Positions 24,921 to 33,637 of a stretch of DNA of 40,970 nucleotides are shown in pieces (the stretch's first letter is position 1; each line of letters starts with the position of its first letter). Origin of the DNA: Clostridia bacterium (GTDB taxonomy: Bacteria > Bacillota > Clostridia > UBA1212 > UBA1255); the NCBI GenBank assembly GCA_017935905.1, contig JAGBGO010000068.1, positions 1-40,970 of the forward strand, given 5' to 3'. The notes under the pieces are model-generated. The model saw nothing but the letters and a program-made list of their open reading frames with translations, did not search any database and was not told the DNA's origin. A program made the position numbers and the translations under genes.

Positions 24921-25633
24921 TTTGAAACTCCTTCTATCAACCGATCTACCACGTAGGAAGCACACAAAAGGCCTGCTACTGCCGGCACGTAGGCGATACT
25001 GGCGATCATCTTTCCCTGCTCCGGGTCAAAATCCGGCTTGCAGTTCACCCGGGGAGCTTTTGACAGCAGCACCGGCACGTCTTTCAAGCCCATTTTACGA
25101 AGTTTGGTGCGCATCACCCGGGCCAGCGGATCGTCTTTGGTTTGTTCAATATCCATTACGGTAAAAGACCAAGGATCCACCCGATTGCCGGTTCCCATGC
25201 AGGAAATCACCGGCACACCGGCCTTCTTGGCCTGCTCAATGATCTGAATCTTCCCTTTCACGTCGTCAATGGCATCCACCACAAAGTCAAACTTGGCAAA
25301 ATCAATTAAATCCTGCTGTTCCGGCCCGTAAAATACTGTATAGGTTTCCACCTTGACATCCGGATTGATATCCAGCATGCGGGCCCGGGTCACTTCCGTC
25401 TTGGCCTGTCCCACCGTGCTGTGCAGGGCAATCAATTGCCGGTTGATATTGGACGTAGACACCGTATCGCCGTCCACAATGGTAAAATGGCCGATGCCGG
25501 CCCGCACCAGCGCTTCCGCGCAATACGAACCCACACCGCCCAGACCGAATAATAAAACTGAGCAAGACTGCAATCTCGCCACAGCGTTATCGCCGATCAA
25601 CCTTTGTGTTCTTTCCACAAAATCAAAGTACAT
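24914..25633 (-). CDS. tcdA: tRNA threonylcarbamoyladenosine dehydratase
   Basis: A 239-residue E1-like enzyme (CsdL/YgdL) that uses ATP to cyclise t6A at position 37 of tRNAs. Seen: LLFGLGGVGSYCAEALVRAG (nucleotide loop, about 28-47), DGDTVSTSNINRQ (about 54-66), DAIDDVKGKIQII and CMGTGNRVDPWSF, which are typical of TcdA rather than ThiF or MoeB. The frame is open to an ATG at 25654, but AGAGG precedes only the second ATG, at 25633; either start is possible. Overlaps tatD by seven bases. Confidence 0.92.
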   Translation of the reverse strand: MYFDFVERTQRLIGDNAVARLQSCSVLLFGLGGVGSYCAEALVRAGIGHFTIVDGDTVSTSNINRQLIALHSTVGQAKTEVTRARMLDINPDVKVETYTVFYGPEQQDLIDFAKFDFVVDAIDDVKGKIQIIEQAKKAGVPVISCMGTGNRVDPWSFTVMDIEQTKDDPLARVMRTKLRKMGLKDVPVLLSKAPRVNCKPDFDPEQGKMIASIAYVPAVAGLLCASYVVDRLIEGVSKC

Positions 25634-25660
25634 CCTGCCAAGCCTCTTTCTCATCTTATG

Positions 25661-25738
25661 TTAATCCCGGGACATTCTGCACACCACACGGACAATGCCG
25701 CGCAAAAAACGTGGTAACTTCACGACCACCACTTTCAC
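25661..25738 (-). CDS. spoVM: Stage V sporulation protein SpoVM
   Basis: A 25-codon gene beginning at a GTG (25736-25738) with GAGGTGAGGG just upstream and ending in TAA. The peptide contains VKLPRFLRGIVRVV and matches the pattern of Bacillus SpoVM (IKLPKFLGGIVRAM in a 26-residue protein), including the KLP-x-FL-x-GIVR core. SpoVM is an amphipathic helix that sits on the convex forespore membrane and anchors SpoIVA, the base of the spore coat. The helix-breaking Pro and basic residues are kept; one Gly of the core is Arg here. It lies between nth and tcdA with no clear SigA promoter. It is too short for routine gene finding. Confidence 0.82.
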   Translation of the reverse strand: MKVVVVKLPRFLRGIVRVVCRMSRD

Positions 25739-25797
25739 AAGCCCTCACCTCGCAACAGAAGTTCCGTTATCAAGGTATTCCGGCTGCGGGTAAAACG

Positions 25798-26436
25798 TTA
25801 CCGCGCCGACGGACAAATCCCCTTCAAACAGCACGCCTCGCATTGCGGCCTCCGGGCGATACAAACTTTTCTGCCGTGATACACCAGCCGGTGACAAAGC
25901 CCTAATGCTTTCTCCGGATTGGGACCGTCCGGGGGAATCAGTTTCCGCAAATCCCGTTCAATCTGCACCGGATCTGTATGTTTTGTAATCCCTAACAGTC
26001 CGCACAACCTTGTTACGTGGGTATCTACTACGTAAGCAGGCTGCCCATATAGCTCACCCAGCACTAAATTAGCCGTTTTGCGTCCTGTGCCTGCAAGCGC
26101 CGTCATGGCTTCCATAGTATCCGGTACTTCTCCGTTATGCCGTTCCAGCAATTGCTGACAGCAAAGTTTAATATTCTTGGCCTTGTTCTTGTAAAGGCCG
26201 GTAGAATGGATGTACGTTTCAATTTCCGCTACCTCCGCTTCCGCAAAAGCCTTGGCATCGGGAAAACGCTCAAATAGTGCCGGCGTCACCATGTTCACCC
26301 GTGCATCCGTACATTGGGCGGATAGCTGAGTGCTGATCAAAAGTTCCAAAGGGGTGCTCCAATTTAAGGAGCACCGCACTTCCGGATATTCTTGTTCTAA
26401 AATTTCAATAATCTGATTCAGTTTACTCCGACGCAT
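25798..26436 (-). CDS. nth: Endonuclease III (DNA glycosylase/AP lyase)
   Basis: A 212-residue base-excision repair enzyme that removes oxidised pyrimidines. Seen: LLISTQLSAQCTDARVN (about 29-45), the helix-hairpin-helix with the catalytic Lys in ALAGTGRKTANLVLGE (about 111-126), the catalytic Asp in VVDTHVTRLCGLLG, and the C-terminal [4Fe-4S] pattern CX6CX2CX5C (CIARRPQCEACCLKGIC). The GTG of the usual LPGVGRKTAN motif reads LAGTGRKTAN. Overlaps the HtrA gene by 14 bases, so it is the last gene of the two-component/HtrA operon. Confidence 0.95.
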   Translation of the reverse strand: MRRSKLNQIIEILEQEYPEVRCSLNWSTPLELLISTQLSAQCTDARVNMVTPALFERFPDAKAFAEAEVAEIETYIHSTGLYKNKAKNIKLCCQQLLERHNGEVPDTMEAMTALAGTGRKTANLVLGELYGQPAYVVDTHVTRLCGLLGITKHTDPVQIERDLRKLIPPDGPNPEKALGLCHRLVYHGRKVCIARRPQCEACCLKGICPSAR

Positions 26437-27841
26437 GCAGAACCACCGTAAGATCCAAATATTCGCCCGTTGTGGTACGGAAGACTTTAATCACAACAGA
26501 ATCTCCCGGATTGTGGCGCAGCAAGAATTTACGAAGCTGAGAGAATTTCACAATCTTCTCCCCACCCACTTCACAGATAATGTCTTTCGGACGAATACCG
26601 GCTTCTTGGGCGCAACTGCCGGCCGTAACGTTGGCAACGTAGGCACCGGTAGGCCATTTTTGTTCACCCGCTTCTTCCGGTGTATACCGCGTATCCACTT
26701 CAACGCCTAATACGGGCTTTACGTATTTACCGTGTTCAATGAATGAATCCACAATGCGGGAAACCGTATCTACGTGAATGGCAAAACCCATCCCCTCATA
26801 GGATTCCGATACAATCTTGATGACGCAAATGCCGATCAAGTCACCTTCTGCATTGAGCAAAGCACCGCCGCTGTTTCCCGGGTTAATGGCTGCTGTAATC
26901 TGGATCAATTCATATACAGTGGTATTCTCCGATGTGATATCCCGATCCAACCCGCTGATAATACCTTCACTGACGGAATTCATAAATTGAAGACCGCCGG
27001 GACTTCCGATGGCAATAACCGGTTGCCCCACTTCCAGGCTTCCGACGTCTGCAAACTTTGCCGGCGTAAGCCCCTTGGCATTTACACGAATCAAAGCCAG
27101 ATCATTATCTGCATCGTATCCAACAATCTCCGTTACAGTATAATACTCCGTAAGGTCGGTGTTAAAATACACCACAATTTTGTAATTGCTGTCAATGGTA
27201 TTTTGGGTTCGTCCCAAAGCCGCTTGGATCACGTGGTGATTGGTCAAAATCAACCCGTCGACAGAATAAATAACGCCGGAACCTTGGGAAACTACCGTTT
27301 CCGTAGCCTGAGACCAAGGTGTCGTAGAAACCATCTGACGTACTTCAATGCCTACTACCGATTTCGAAGCTTTGGCATAGACAGCAGATGCAGAGATATC
27401 CCCGTTGACCTGGATATTGACGTTATCTGAAGGCTTTACGGTTTCACCTCCGATTTGCACGTCATTCTGTTCAGGATAGGGATCCTGTACTACCGCAACG
27501 TATTTGCTGATCACCTTTGCCGCAAAGCTTCGTTCCGGAGAAGGATACAACGCAAGTGCGCCAACAATAAAAGCAAGCAAGAAAAATACAATTGAGACGG
27601 ACAAAAGCACACCGAGAAAGACGCGTCCCCATCCGCATTTCGCTTTCGGTTCCTGCGGCGTCACTTTCTGCTGCCGTTCCGCTCTTCTTTTTTCTTTGTA
27701 AGCAGCTTTCAGCCGTTGAATTTCCGCTTCGTAATCAATTTCCGCTTCCTGCGTCGGTTCTGGATCCGGCATCGCAGTAGGGGTCTCTTCCGGCAGCGCT
27801 TGCAGCTCCTGTTCTTCCCTTGTCATTTCATCAAATTCCAT
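26423..27841 (-). CDS. Membrane-anchored HtrA/DegP-type serine protease
   Basis: A 472-residue protease. A 70-residue acidic and basic cytoplasmic tail precedes one membrane helix (about 72-99). The trypsin-like domain has the triad His203 (LTNHHVIQ), Asp247 (DNDLALIRV) and Ser324 (NPGNSGGALL). A PDZ domain follows (about 385-470; QEAGIRPKDIICEVGGEKI). In the family it degrades misfolded exported proteins on the outer side of the membrane. The ATG overlaps the stop of the histidine kinase gene (TAATG), so sensor and protease are translationally coupled, as in secretion-stress systems. Confidence 0.93.
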   Translation of the reverse strand: MEFDEMTREEQELQALPEETPTAMPDPEPTQEAEIDYEAEIQRLKAAYKEKRRAERQQKVTPQEPKAKCGWGRVFLGVLLSVSIVFFLLAFIVGALALYPSPERSFAAKVISKYVAVVQDPYPEQNDVQIGGETVKPSDNVNIQVNGDISASAVYAKASKSVVGIEVRQMVSTTPWSQATETVVSQGSGVIYSVDGLILTNHHVIQAALGRTQNTIDSNYKIVVYFNTDLTEYYTVTEIVGYDADNDLALIRVNAKGLTPAKFADVGSLEVGQPVIAIGSPGGLQFMNSVSEGIISGLDRDITSENTTVYELIQITAAINPGNSGGALLNAEGDLIGICVIKIVSESYEGMGFAIHVDTVSRIVDSFIEHGKYVKPVLGVEVDTRYTPEEAGEQKWPTGAYVANVTAGSCAQEAGIRPKDIICEVGGEKIVKFSQLRKFLLRHNPGDSVVIKVFRTTTGEYLDLTVVLHASE

Positions 27842-29457
27842 TATGACTTCTCCTCCTCATTCCGATTTTGTTTCAGTTCCTGTGCGGGAATGGTAAAAAT
27901 AAATTTGGATCCCACACCTAATTTACTCTCTACGCGAACGGATCCACCGTGGGCTTTCATAATATTCTTCACCAAAGAAAGCCCCAATCCGGTGCCTTTC
28001 TTGTCAAGTCCTCTGGACTGATCCACTTTAAAGAACCGTTCAAAGATCATCTTCTGATCTTCCTCTGAAATTCCTTGACCTGTATCCTCCACAGTAACTT
28101 GCACACCGCCACGAACCATACACGTGTGTACGGTTATTGTACCACCTGAATTTGTAAATTTTACGGCATTTTGAATTAAATTTATGAACACTCTTGTGAC
28201 AGAAGGCACATCCACCCAGGCGTACGCTTCCGGCGTTTGGAAATCAAGGGCGGTGTTCAAACCTTTTTCCCGGATAATAGGCTCCAATTTCGAAACACAA
28301 TCTACCGCAATTTGATTCACGTCTTCCCGTTTGAAATCCAGCTTCGTATGTCCGGATTGAAGCCGAGCCACGTCCAGTAAATCGTTTACCAGCGTATTCA
28401 TACGGGTGATTTCATTGCGCACGATGTTCAGATATTTTTCTTGCTTCTCCGGAGGAATCACACCCTCTAAGATCGCGTCAATGAAGCCGCCGATTGAAGT
28501 CATAGGGGTTCGCAGTTCATGGGAAACGTTGGCAATAAAATCGTTTCGCATACGGTCCAAATTTGCAAGAGAGTCCTGCATCTGGTTAAAGCTTTCCACC
28601 AAATCACCGATCTCATCGTCGCTTTCAACGGGGATCTTATGGTCATACGAACCGTCTGCGACGCGAGCCGCTGCGGCTTTCAATTCGCGCAAAGGATCCG
28701 TCAATTTCTTCGTAAAATAACTCAAAATCAGCAATTCCAATATAACCGCACCGATTGTGGATAATACAAAGTAGCCTACTACCGTATTGCGGGCTGCCAC
28801 CACGTCCGGGATCGGCACAGAAATAATGATGACGCCGCCCAACGTTTCTGTCTTTGTTTCGGGATGAATGTACTGCACACGCTTAGAAACGGTCAAAAAA
28901 CGTACGTTTCTCCCCTTGTACAATCCGTAGAAATCATTTTCATCCCGCAAAGGCTTCGCCTGACTGAGTGGGCGATTAAACTGTGCACTGTTGGGCAAAT
29001 AGACTTTCTCCCCTTGTACAATAAACTTGTCCATAATATCGTCCGGCAGTACTTTGTGTCCCGCCGAATCCAATTCCGGCGTATCGTCTTGCAAACGCGG
29101 ATATGCGTAGGCCACAGCACCGGTGGTATCCGTAACAAAAATATACGCTTCATCGCCAAGGAAAGCATCGTATTGCTCTAACGTGTTCAGTAAATTCCGG
29201 TGACTGTCCAAATACTGATTCTGAAGCGTTTCTGAAATCCACTCTCCTTTGGAGTTTTTGGCGTTTCGTTCTGCATTCAAACACTCCACCCAGAGTTCCT
29301 GAATGGCGCCCATAGATTTCACAATATCGTCTTGTTTCGTATTTAACATATACCGCTGTACCAGCCCGGACATCAATACGCCGGAAAGCACGGAGGAAAC
29401 CACAATGGTCACAGTAAATATTAAAAAGAATTTCAGTAAAATGGGACGCTTGCGCAT
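27841..29457 (-). CDS. Sensor histidine kinase (HAMP, HisKA, HATPase)
   Basis: A 538-residue membrane kinase. Order: membrane helix (about 8-30), an extracytoplasmic sensor domain of about 190 residues, a second helix (about 225-248), HAMP (about 249-300), the HisKA box FIANVSHELRTPMTS with phospho-acceptor His313, and the ATPase domain with NLIQNAVKFT (N box), VEDTGQGISEEDQ (G1) and KGTGLGLSLVKNI (G2). No PAS domain, unlike WalK. The pairing with HtrA resembles the CssRS secretion-stress system of Bacillus, but the sensor domain is not recognisable, so the signal is unknown. Confidence 0.94.
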   Translation of the reverse strand: MRKRPILLKFFLIFTVTIVVSSVLSGVLMSGLVQRYMLNTKQDDIVKSMGAIQELWVECLNAERNAKNSKGEWISETLQNQYLDSHRNLLNTLEQYDAFLGDEAYIFVTDTTGAVAYAYPRLQDDTPELDSAGHKVLPDDIMDKFIVQGEKVYLPNSAQFNRPLSQAKPLRDENDFYGLYKGRNVRFLTVSKRVQYIHPETKTETLGGVIIISVPIPDVVAARNTVVGYFVLSTIGAVILELLILSYFTKKLTDPLRELKAAAARVADGSYDHKIPVESDDEIGDLVESFNQMQDSLANLDRMRNDFIANVSHELRTPMTSIGGFIDAILEGVIPPEKQEKYLNIVRNEITRMNTLVNDLLDVARLQSGHTKLDFKREDVNQIAVDCVSKLEPIIREKGLNTALDFQTPEAYAWVDVPSVTRVFINLIQNAVKFTNSGGTITVHTCMVRGGVQVTVEDTGQGISEEDQKMIFERFFKVDQSRGLDKKGTGLGLSLVKNIMKAHGGSVRVESKLGVGSKFIFTIPAQELKQNRNEEEKS

Positions 29458-29480
29458 ATTTTCAATCCCCTTATAAGCAA

Positions 29481-29516
29481 AACCGCCGATTTCAGCATAT
29501 TTTGAAACCGGCGGTT
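29481..29516 (-). terminator. Hairpin between response regulator and kinase genes
   Basis: A 14-bp stem, AACCGCCGATTTCA with TGAAACCGGCGGTT (one G-T pair), spans 29481-29494 and 29503-29516, in the 72-base gap inside the operon. On the minus strand it is followed by TTGCTTAT, a poor T-run. It probably lowers kinase relative to regulator expression, or protects the upstream mRNA from decay. Confidence 0.6.
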
Positions 29517-29529
29517 ACGATATCCTTGT

Positions 29530-30228
29530 TTATTTCACTTCAAACTTGTATCCTACGCCCCACACGGTCTTAATCTGCCAGTTATGCGGAGTGGATCCTT
29601 CAATCTTCTCACGAAGACGTTTGATGTGTACGTCTACGGTTCTGGAATCGCCGAAGAAATCATAACCCCAAATGTATTCTAACAATTGTTCACGGTTGTA
29701 CACTTTGTTGGGATTGGAAGAAAGGAAGAAAAGCAACTCCAATTCTTTCGGCGGCATCTGTACTTCCTGCCCGTCCACTTTCACAGTAAACGTGGTCTTA
29801 TTTACAAGCAAGTTGGGATATACCACTTCTTCATGCGCATCTTTCTCAGAGGTTCCGGTTCTGCGAAGCACTGCTTTCACACGGGCAGTCAACTCCTTGG
29901 GTTCAAAGGGCTTTACCATATAGTCGTCAGCCCCTAATTCCAAGCCTAATACTTTGTCGAAGGTCTCTCCCTTTGCAGAAAGGAAGATTACGGGAATTTG
30001 GCTGATCTTGCGAATCTCTCTGCATACCTGCCATCCGTCTGCACCGGGAAGCATCACGTCCAGAACAACCAAGTCCGGTGTGGTCTCTTTAAATATTTCA
30101 ATTGCGGTCAATCCGTCGTTGGCAGTGGTGACGTCAAAGCCTTCCTTCTCCAAATACAACTGAATCAACTCACAGATATTCACTTCATCATCTACGACTA
30201 AAATCTTTTGTTTTGCAAACTGTGCCAT
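29530..30228 (-). CDS. OmpR/PhoB-family response regulator
   Basis: A 232-residue DNA-binding regulator. The receiver domain (about 6-118) shows KILVVDDEVNI (acidic pocket), LVVLDVMLPG with the phospho-acceptor Asp, IFLSAKGE and GADDYMVKPF (conserved Lys). The C-terminal winged helix (about 133-230) has FLSSNPNKVYNREQLLEYIWG, TVDVHIKRLREKIE and IKTVWGVGYKFE. It is the first gene of an operon with the kinase, HtrA and nth. Confidence 0.95.
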   Translation of the reverse strand: MAQFAKQKILVVDDEVNICELIQLYLEKEGFDVTTANDGLTAIEIFKETTPDLVVLDVMLPGADGWQVCREIRKISQIPVIFLSAKGETFDKVLGLELGADDYMVKPFEPKELTARVKAVLRRTGTSEKDAHEEVVYPNLLVNKTTFTVKVDGQEVQMPPKELELLFFLSSNPNKVYNREQLLEYIWGYDFFGDSRTVDVHIKRLREKIEGSTPHNWQIKTVWGVGYKFEVK

Positions 30229-30277
30229 ATACGGTCCTCGCTTTCTCCTTGTCTACTTCGCATATTACGTTTCATAC

Positions 30278-30306
30278 ATTATACCACATTTTACGAGGAT
30301 TTCCAG
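30278..30306 (-). promoter_or_regulatory. Promoter of the two-component operon
   Basis: An extended -10 (TGGTATAAT; TATAAT at 30278-30283) with a weak -35 (CTGGAA at 30301-30306, 17-base spacer) on the minus strand, about 50 bases before the regulator ATG. Confidence 0.6.
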
Positions 30307-30360
30307 TAGTTTGTGAAATATTTTTGAATAAAATCAGGTAGCGCATAGCGACTGCTTTTA

Positions 30361-30389
30361 TTGAACAATCTTTCCAAATGTGGTAGAAT
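30361..30389 (+). promoter_or_regulatory. Promoter of the polysaccharide deacetylase gene
   Basis: TTGAAC (30361-30366), a 17-base spacer and TAGAAT (30384-30389), leaving a leader of about 28 bases. The intergenic region 30229-30423 holds only this and the divergent two-component promoter. Confidence 0.75.
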
Positions 30390-30423
30390 TGCCGCAGCAT
30401 CAAATCAGAAGGATTGTGTTTCG

Positions 30424-31407
30424 ATGAAAGATTCATACCGGCGAAGATTATCTTGTTTATTTCTAAGCAGTTTACTGCTGCTTGGGTCGTGCTTTGTAAG
30501 CGGTTGCACGAAAGAAGACGTTTCGCAGACGCCTGAATCTTTGGCGCCTACACAGGCAGCCACCCGCGTGCCTGCCAAAACACCCACAAAAGCACCGGCG
30601 ACGTCCAAGCCAACGGCGAAACCCACGGTCAAACCCACAGCCCAGACAACAGCCAACCCCACGGCAACACCGACTAAGACAGGAAAGAAATATTTTACCA
30701 TGAGTTTTGACGACGGCACCGTTCAAGATAAGCGCATTATTCAAATCTTAAAGAAATACAAAGTAGACTGTGTAACCTTCTTTATCAATACCGGTTTATA
30801 CGGTGCGAAATGGAGTTGGGTGGGCGAAAGTGCGGGTATGCCCGACGTACATACCCGCCTGACGGAAGCAGAAATTCGTTCCGGTATTTACAAAGGTTAC
30901 GACGTAGCCGTGCATACGCTGACCCATCCCAGTCTGATTGATTGCGAAAACGACAAGGTGCGCGTATTGAAAGAAGTCGGAAACGATGCCACCAATATCA
31001 AAAGTCTCACAGGGATTCAGCCCGTGGGAATGGCTTGGCCCGGCGTCCATCCCGCATATACGAAGAACTTAATCAATACGATTGTGCAAGGCACAACAGT
31101 TCGCTTTGCGCGGACGACGAAGGATACTTCTTCGTACAGACTGCCGGCAGCATTTATGGAATGGCATCCTACGTGTAGCATGTCCAGTTCAATGTTAATG
31201 CCCCTTGCCAAGCGCTTTCTGAAAAGAACCGATACGGAAGACACGTTGTTCTACGTGTGGGGCCACGGATACGAATTAGACTTATACGATCTTTGGGACG
31301 AATTCGAAGCTTTGATCAAGATGATGAGCGAAGCCGACAACATCATTTTAGTTTCCAACACAGAATTCTATAAATTGTACAAGAATAAGATTCCTTCCGT
31401 GGCGTAG
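30424..31407 (+). CDS. Lipoprotein polysaccharide deacetylase (NodB fold)
   Basis: A 327-residue exported enzyme. A lipoprotein signal peptide (SLLLLGSCFVSGC, acylated Cys at about 28) is followed by a 55-residue Pro/Thr/Lys/Ala-rich linker that would span the cell wall, then a NodB-type domain. Seen motifs are FTMSFDDGTVQDKRI (metal/catalytic Asp pair), AVHTLTHPSL (metal-binding His pair), GMAWPGVHPAYT and FYVWGHGYEL. Family members remove acetyl groups from peptidoglycan or other GlcNAc polymers. A frame upstream to 30361 begins inside the promoter, and the ATG at 30424 has AGAAGGA, so that start is used. Confidence 0.9.
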   Translation: MKDSYRRRLSCLFLSSLLLLGSCFVSGCTKEDVSQTPESLAPTQAATRVPAKTPTKAPATSKPTAKPTVKPTAQTTANPTATPTKTGKKYFTMSFDDGTVQDKRIIQILKKYKVDCVTFFINTGLYGAKWSWVGESAGMPDVHTRLTEAEIRSGIYKGYDVAVHTLTHPSLIDCENDKVRVLKEVGNDATNIKSLTGIQPVGMAWPGVHPAYTKNLINTIVQGTTVRFARTTKDTSSYRLPAAFMEWHPTCSMSSSMLMPLAKRFLKRTDTEDTLFYVWGHGYELDLYDLWDEFEALIKMMSEADNIILVSNTEFYKLYKNKIPSVA

Positions 31408-31475
31408 GACCCGATTGGGGTCTTTTGGGCGTAAAATAGGGGTCGACACACCCTATTTTACCGGCAAAAAGACCC
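31407..31475. terminator. Nested terminator hairpins between convergent deacetylase and thiC
   Basis: Three overlapping stems: GGACCC/GGGGTC followed by TTTT (31407-31426), the plus-strand terminator; GTAAAATAGGG/CCCTATTTTAC (31431-31461), perfect over 11 bases; and GGGTCTTTT/AAAAGACCC (31418-31475), which encloses it. The first and third cannot form together. On the minus strand, GGGTCTTTTTG serves as the end of the thiC transcript. Confidence 0.75.
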
Positions 31476-31502
31476 AAAACCGCAAGAGTCCAAACGTCCC
31501 CG

Positions 31503-32807
31503 CTACAGAATATCAATGTACTCTCCATTGAGTGCTTTATTCATGCTTCTGACGGCACAAAACTTGCCGCACATAGAGCAGGTATCCTCGTGTTCCGGTT
31601 TACGTTCGTCACGAATACGCTTTGCCGTTTCCGGATCCAGCGCGCAGGCCCACTGTGCCTCCCAATCCAGTTTGCGGCGAGCCTCTCCCATGCGGTCGTC
31701 TATATCTCTTGCATGGGGAATCTTCTTCGCAATATCTGCGGCGTGAGCTACAATTTTGGATGCAATGATCCCCTGTCTTACGTCCTCTACGTTGGGAAGT
31801 GCCAGATGCTCGGCAGGAGTAACGTAGCAAAGAAAAGCCGCACCACTTGAAGCGGCGATGGCCCCGCCGATTGCCGAGGTAATATGGTCATAGCCGGGGG
31901 CAATGTCGGTCACAATGGGACCGAGCACGTAGAAAGGCGCACCCATGCAAATCGTCTGTTGTATCTTCATATTGGCTTCAATTTGATCCATGGGCATGTG
32001 GCCGGGACCTTCCACCATAACCTGCACGTCCCTCTCCCAGGCCCGTTTCGTAAGCTCGCCCAAGCGGACAAGTTCTTCAACTTGACACACGTCGCTACCG
32101 TCTGCCAGGCAACCGGGTCTGCAGGCATCTCCTAAAGAGATGGTAACGTCGTACGTGCGGCAGATTTCCAGGATTTCATCGTAGTATTGGTAAAAAGGAT
32201 TTTCCTCCCCCGTCATACACATCCAGGCAAATACAAGGGAACCGCCACGGGAAACAATATTCATTTTTCTCTTGTGTTTTCGAATCTGTTCGATGGTCTT
32301 GCGGGTGATGCCGCAATGGAGAGTTACGAAGTCAACGCCATCTTCTGCGTGCAAACGAACCACGTCGATAAAATCCTGTGCGGTAAGGGTTGCAAGGTCC
32401 CTTTGATAATGAATCACGCTATCGTATACAGGAACGGTACCGATCATTGCAGGACATTCACTTGTGAGTTTTCTGCGGAAGGGCTGGGTGTTTCCGTGTG
32501 AGGAGAGATCCATAATTGCCTCAGCGCCCATATTGACAGCGGCCATAACCTTTTCCATTTCAACATCATAGTCCTTGCAGTCCCGGGATACACCAAGATT
32601 GACGTTAATTTTGGTGCGAAGCATAGAACCAACACCGTTTGGGTCAATACAGGTATGCAGTTTGTTTGCGCAAATTACCACCTGACCTTTGGCCACAAGA
32701 TCACGAATTTCTTCTTCGGTTCTGTATTCCTTGGCTGCAACTGTCTTCATTTCGGGGGTAATGATGCCTTTTCTTGCGGCATCCATTTGTGTTGTGTAAT
32801 TTCTCAT
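31503..32807 (-). CDS. thiC: Phosphomethylpyrimidine synthase
   Basis: A 434-residue radical SAM enzyme that rearranges aminoimidazole ribotide into HMP-phosphate, the pyrimidine half of thiamine. Seen: [62 protein letters not shown] and the C-terminal cluster [11 protein letters not shown]. That cluster is CX2CX3C, one residue shorter than the CX2CX4C of E. coli; I recall similar short forms in Clostridia. It lacks the N-terminal extension of the long proteobacterial form. GGAAGGTG precedes the ATG. Last gene of the thi operon. Confidence 0.96.
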   Translation of the reverse strand: MRNYTTQMDAARKGIITPEMKTVAAKEYRTEEEIRDLVAKGQVVICANKLHTCIDPNGVGSMLRTKINVNLGVSRDCKDYDVEMEKVMAAVNMGAEAIMDLSSHGNTQPFRRKLTSECPAMIGTVPVYDSVIHYQRDLATLTAQDFIDVVRLHAEDGVDFVTLHCGITRKTIEQIRKHKRKMNIVSRGGSLVFAWMCMTGEENPFYQYYDEILEICRTYDVTISLGDACRPGCLADGSDVCQVEELVRLGELTKRAWERDVQVMVEGPGHMPMDQIEANMKIQQTICMGAPFYVLGPIVTDIAPGYDHITSAIGGAIAASSGAAFLCYVTPAEHLALPNVEDVRQGIIASKIVAHAADIAKKIPHARDIDDRMGEARRKLDWEAQWACALDPETAKRIRDERKPEHEDTCSMCGKFCAVRSMNKALNGEYIDIL

Positions 32808-32833
32808 GGTTGCACCTTCCTTTCAATTCTATT

Positions 32834-33637
32834 TTACCTTGAAAACACACCGGTCAGGTTAAATGCGTGGTTCATCGGTCCGGAGCCTTGCCCTAAATCA
32901 AGCATGGCTTCTAAAGCACCGGCAACATAATCCTTTGCTCTTTGCACAGACGCTTCCAGCGTGCATCCTTTGGCAAGGTTGGATGCAATGGCACTAGATA
33001 GCGTGCAACCCGTGCCGTGGGTATTTGGATTATGGATTCGCCGGCCTTTAAACCAGACCATTTGACCGTTTGCATACAAAAGATCGTCGGCGTCGCTCGT
33101 ACGGTGGCCGCCTTTGAGCAAAACGGCGCAGCCGTACGTATCACCTATGAATTTTGCTCCAAAAAGCATATCTTCTTTGGTTTTGATCATCTTTCCGGAA
33201 AGCACCTGTGCTTCGGGAATATTGGGGGTAACCAGAGTCGCCAAGGGCAGCAATTTCGTAATCAGCGTTTGCACCGCGCTATCTCGCATCAAAGAAGAAC
33301 CGCTGGTTGCCACCATCACGGGATCTACCACCACGTTCTTCGCCTTATAGTGTTTCAGTCTGTCTGCAATCACGCAAATCAGCTCCGAGGAAGCCACCAT
33401 ACCGATCTTAACAGCATCGGGGAAAATGTCCTCAAATACTGAGTCTAATTGTTTTTGCAGGAAATCCGGCGTTGGCTCCTGATTACCGCTTACGCCGGTG
33501 GTGTTTTGTGCCGTTAGCGCTGTAATAACACTCATAGCATAAACACCATGCATGGTCATAGTTTTCAAATCTGCCTGAATCCCGGCGCCTCCACTGCAGT
33601 CGCTTCCCGCAATGGTCAATGCTGTTTTCATTTTCAT
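32834..33637 (-). CDS. thiD: Hydroxymethylpyrimidine (phosphate) kinase
   Basis: A 267-residue ribokinase-fold enzyme that phosphorylates HMP and HMP-phosphate. Seen: ALTIAGSDCSGGAGIQADLKT (in parts, about 5-25), VVDPVMVATSGSSL, LVTPNIPEAQVLSG and the anion-hole motif NTHGTGCTLSSAIAS with the catalytic Asp replaced in sequence by HGTGC context typical of ThiD. Length is normal. Its ATG overlaps the end of thiE by four bases (ATGA). Confidence 0.95.
   Translation of the reverse strand: MKMKTALTIAGSDCSGGAGIQADLKTMTMHGVYAMSVITALTAQNTTGVSGNQEPTPDFLQKQLDSVFEDIFPDAVKIGMVASSELICVIADRLKHYKAKNVVVDPVMVATSGSSLMRDSAVQTLITKLLPLATLVTPNIPEAQVLSGKMIKTKEDMLFGAKFIGDTYGCAVLLKGGHRTSDADDLLYANGQMVWFKGRRIHNPNTHGTGCTLSSAIASNLAKGCTLEASVQRAKDYVAGALEAMLDLGQGSGPMNHAFNLTGVFSR

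Noticed and set aside
30544-30690. ACC/CCC-rich repeats in the deacetylase gene as a possible DNA repeat array
   Set aside because: They encode an ordinary Pro/Thr/Lys linker between the lipid anchor and the enzyme domain.
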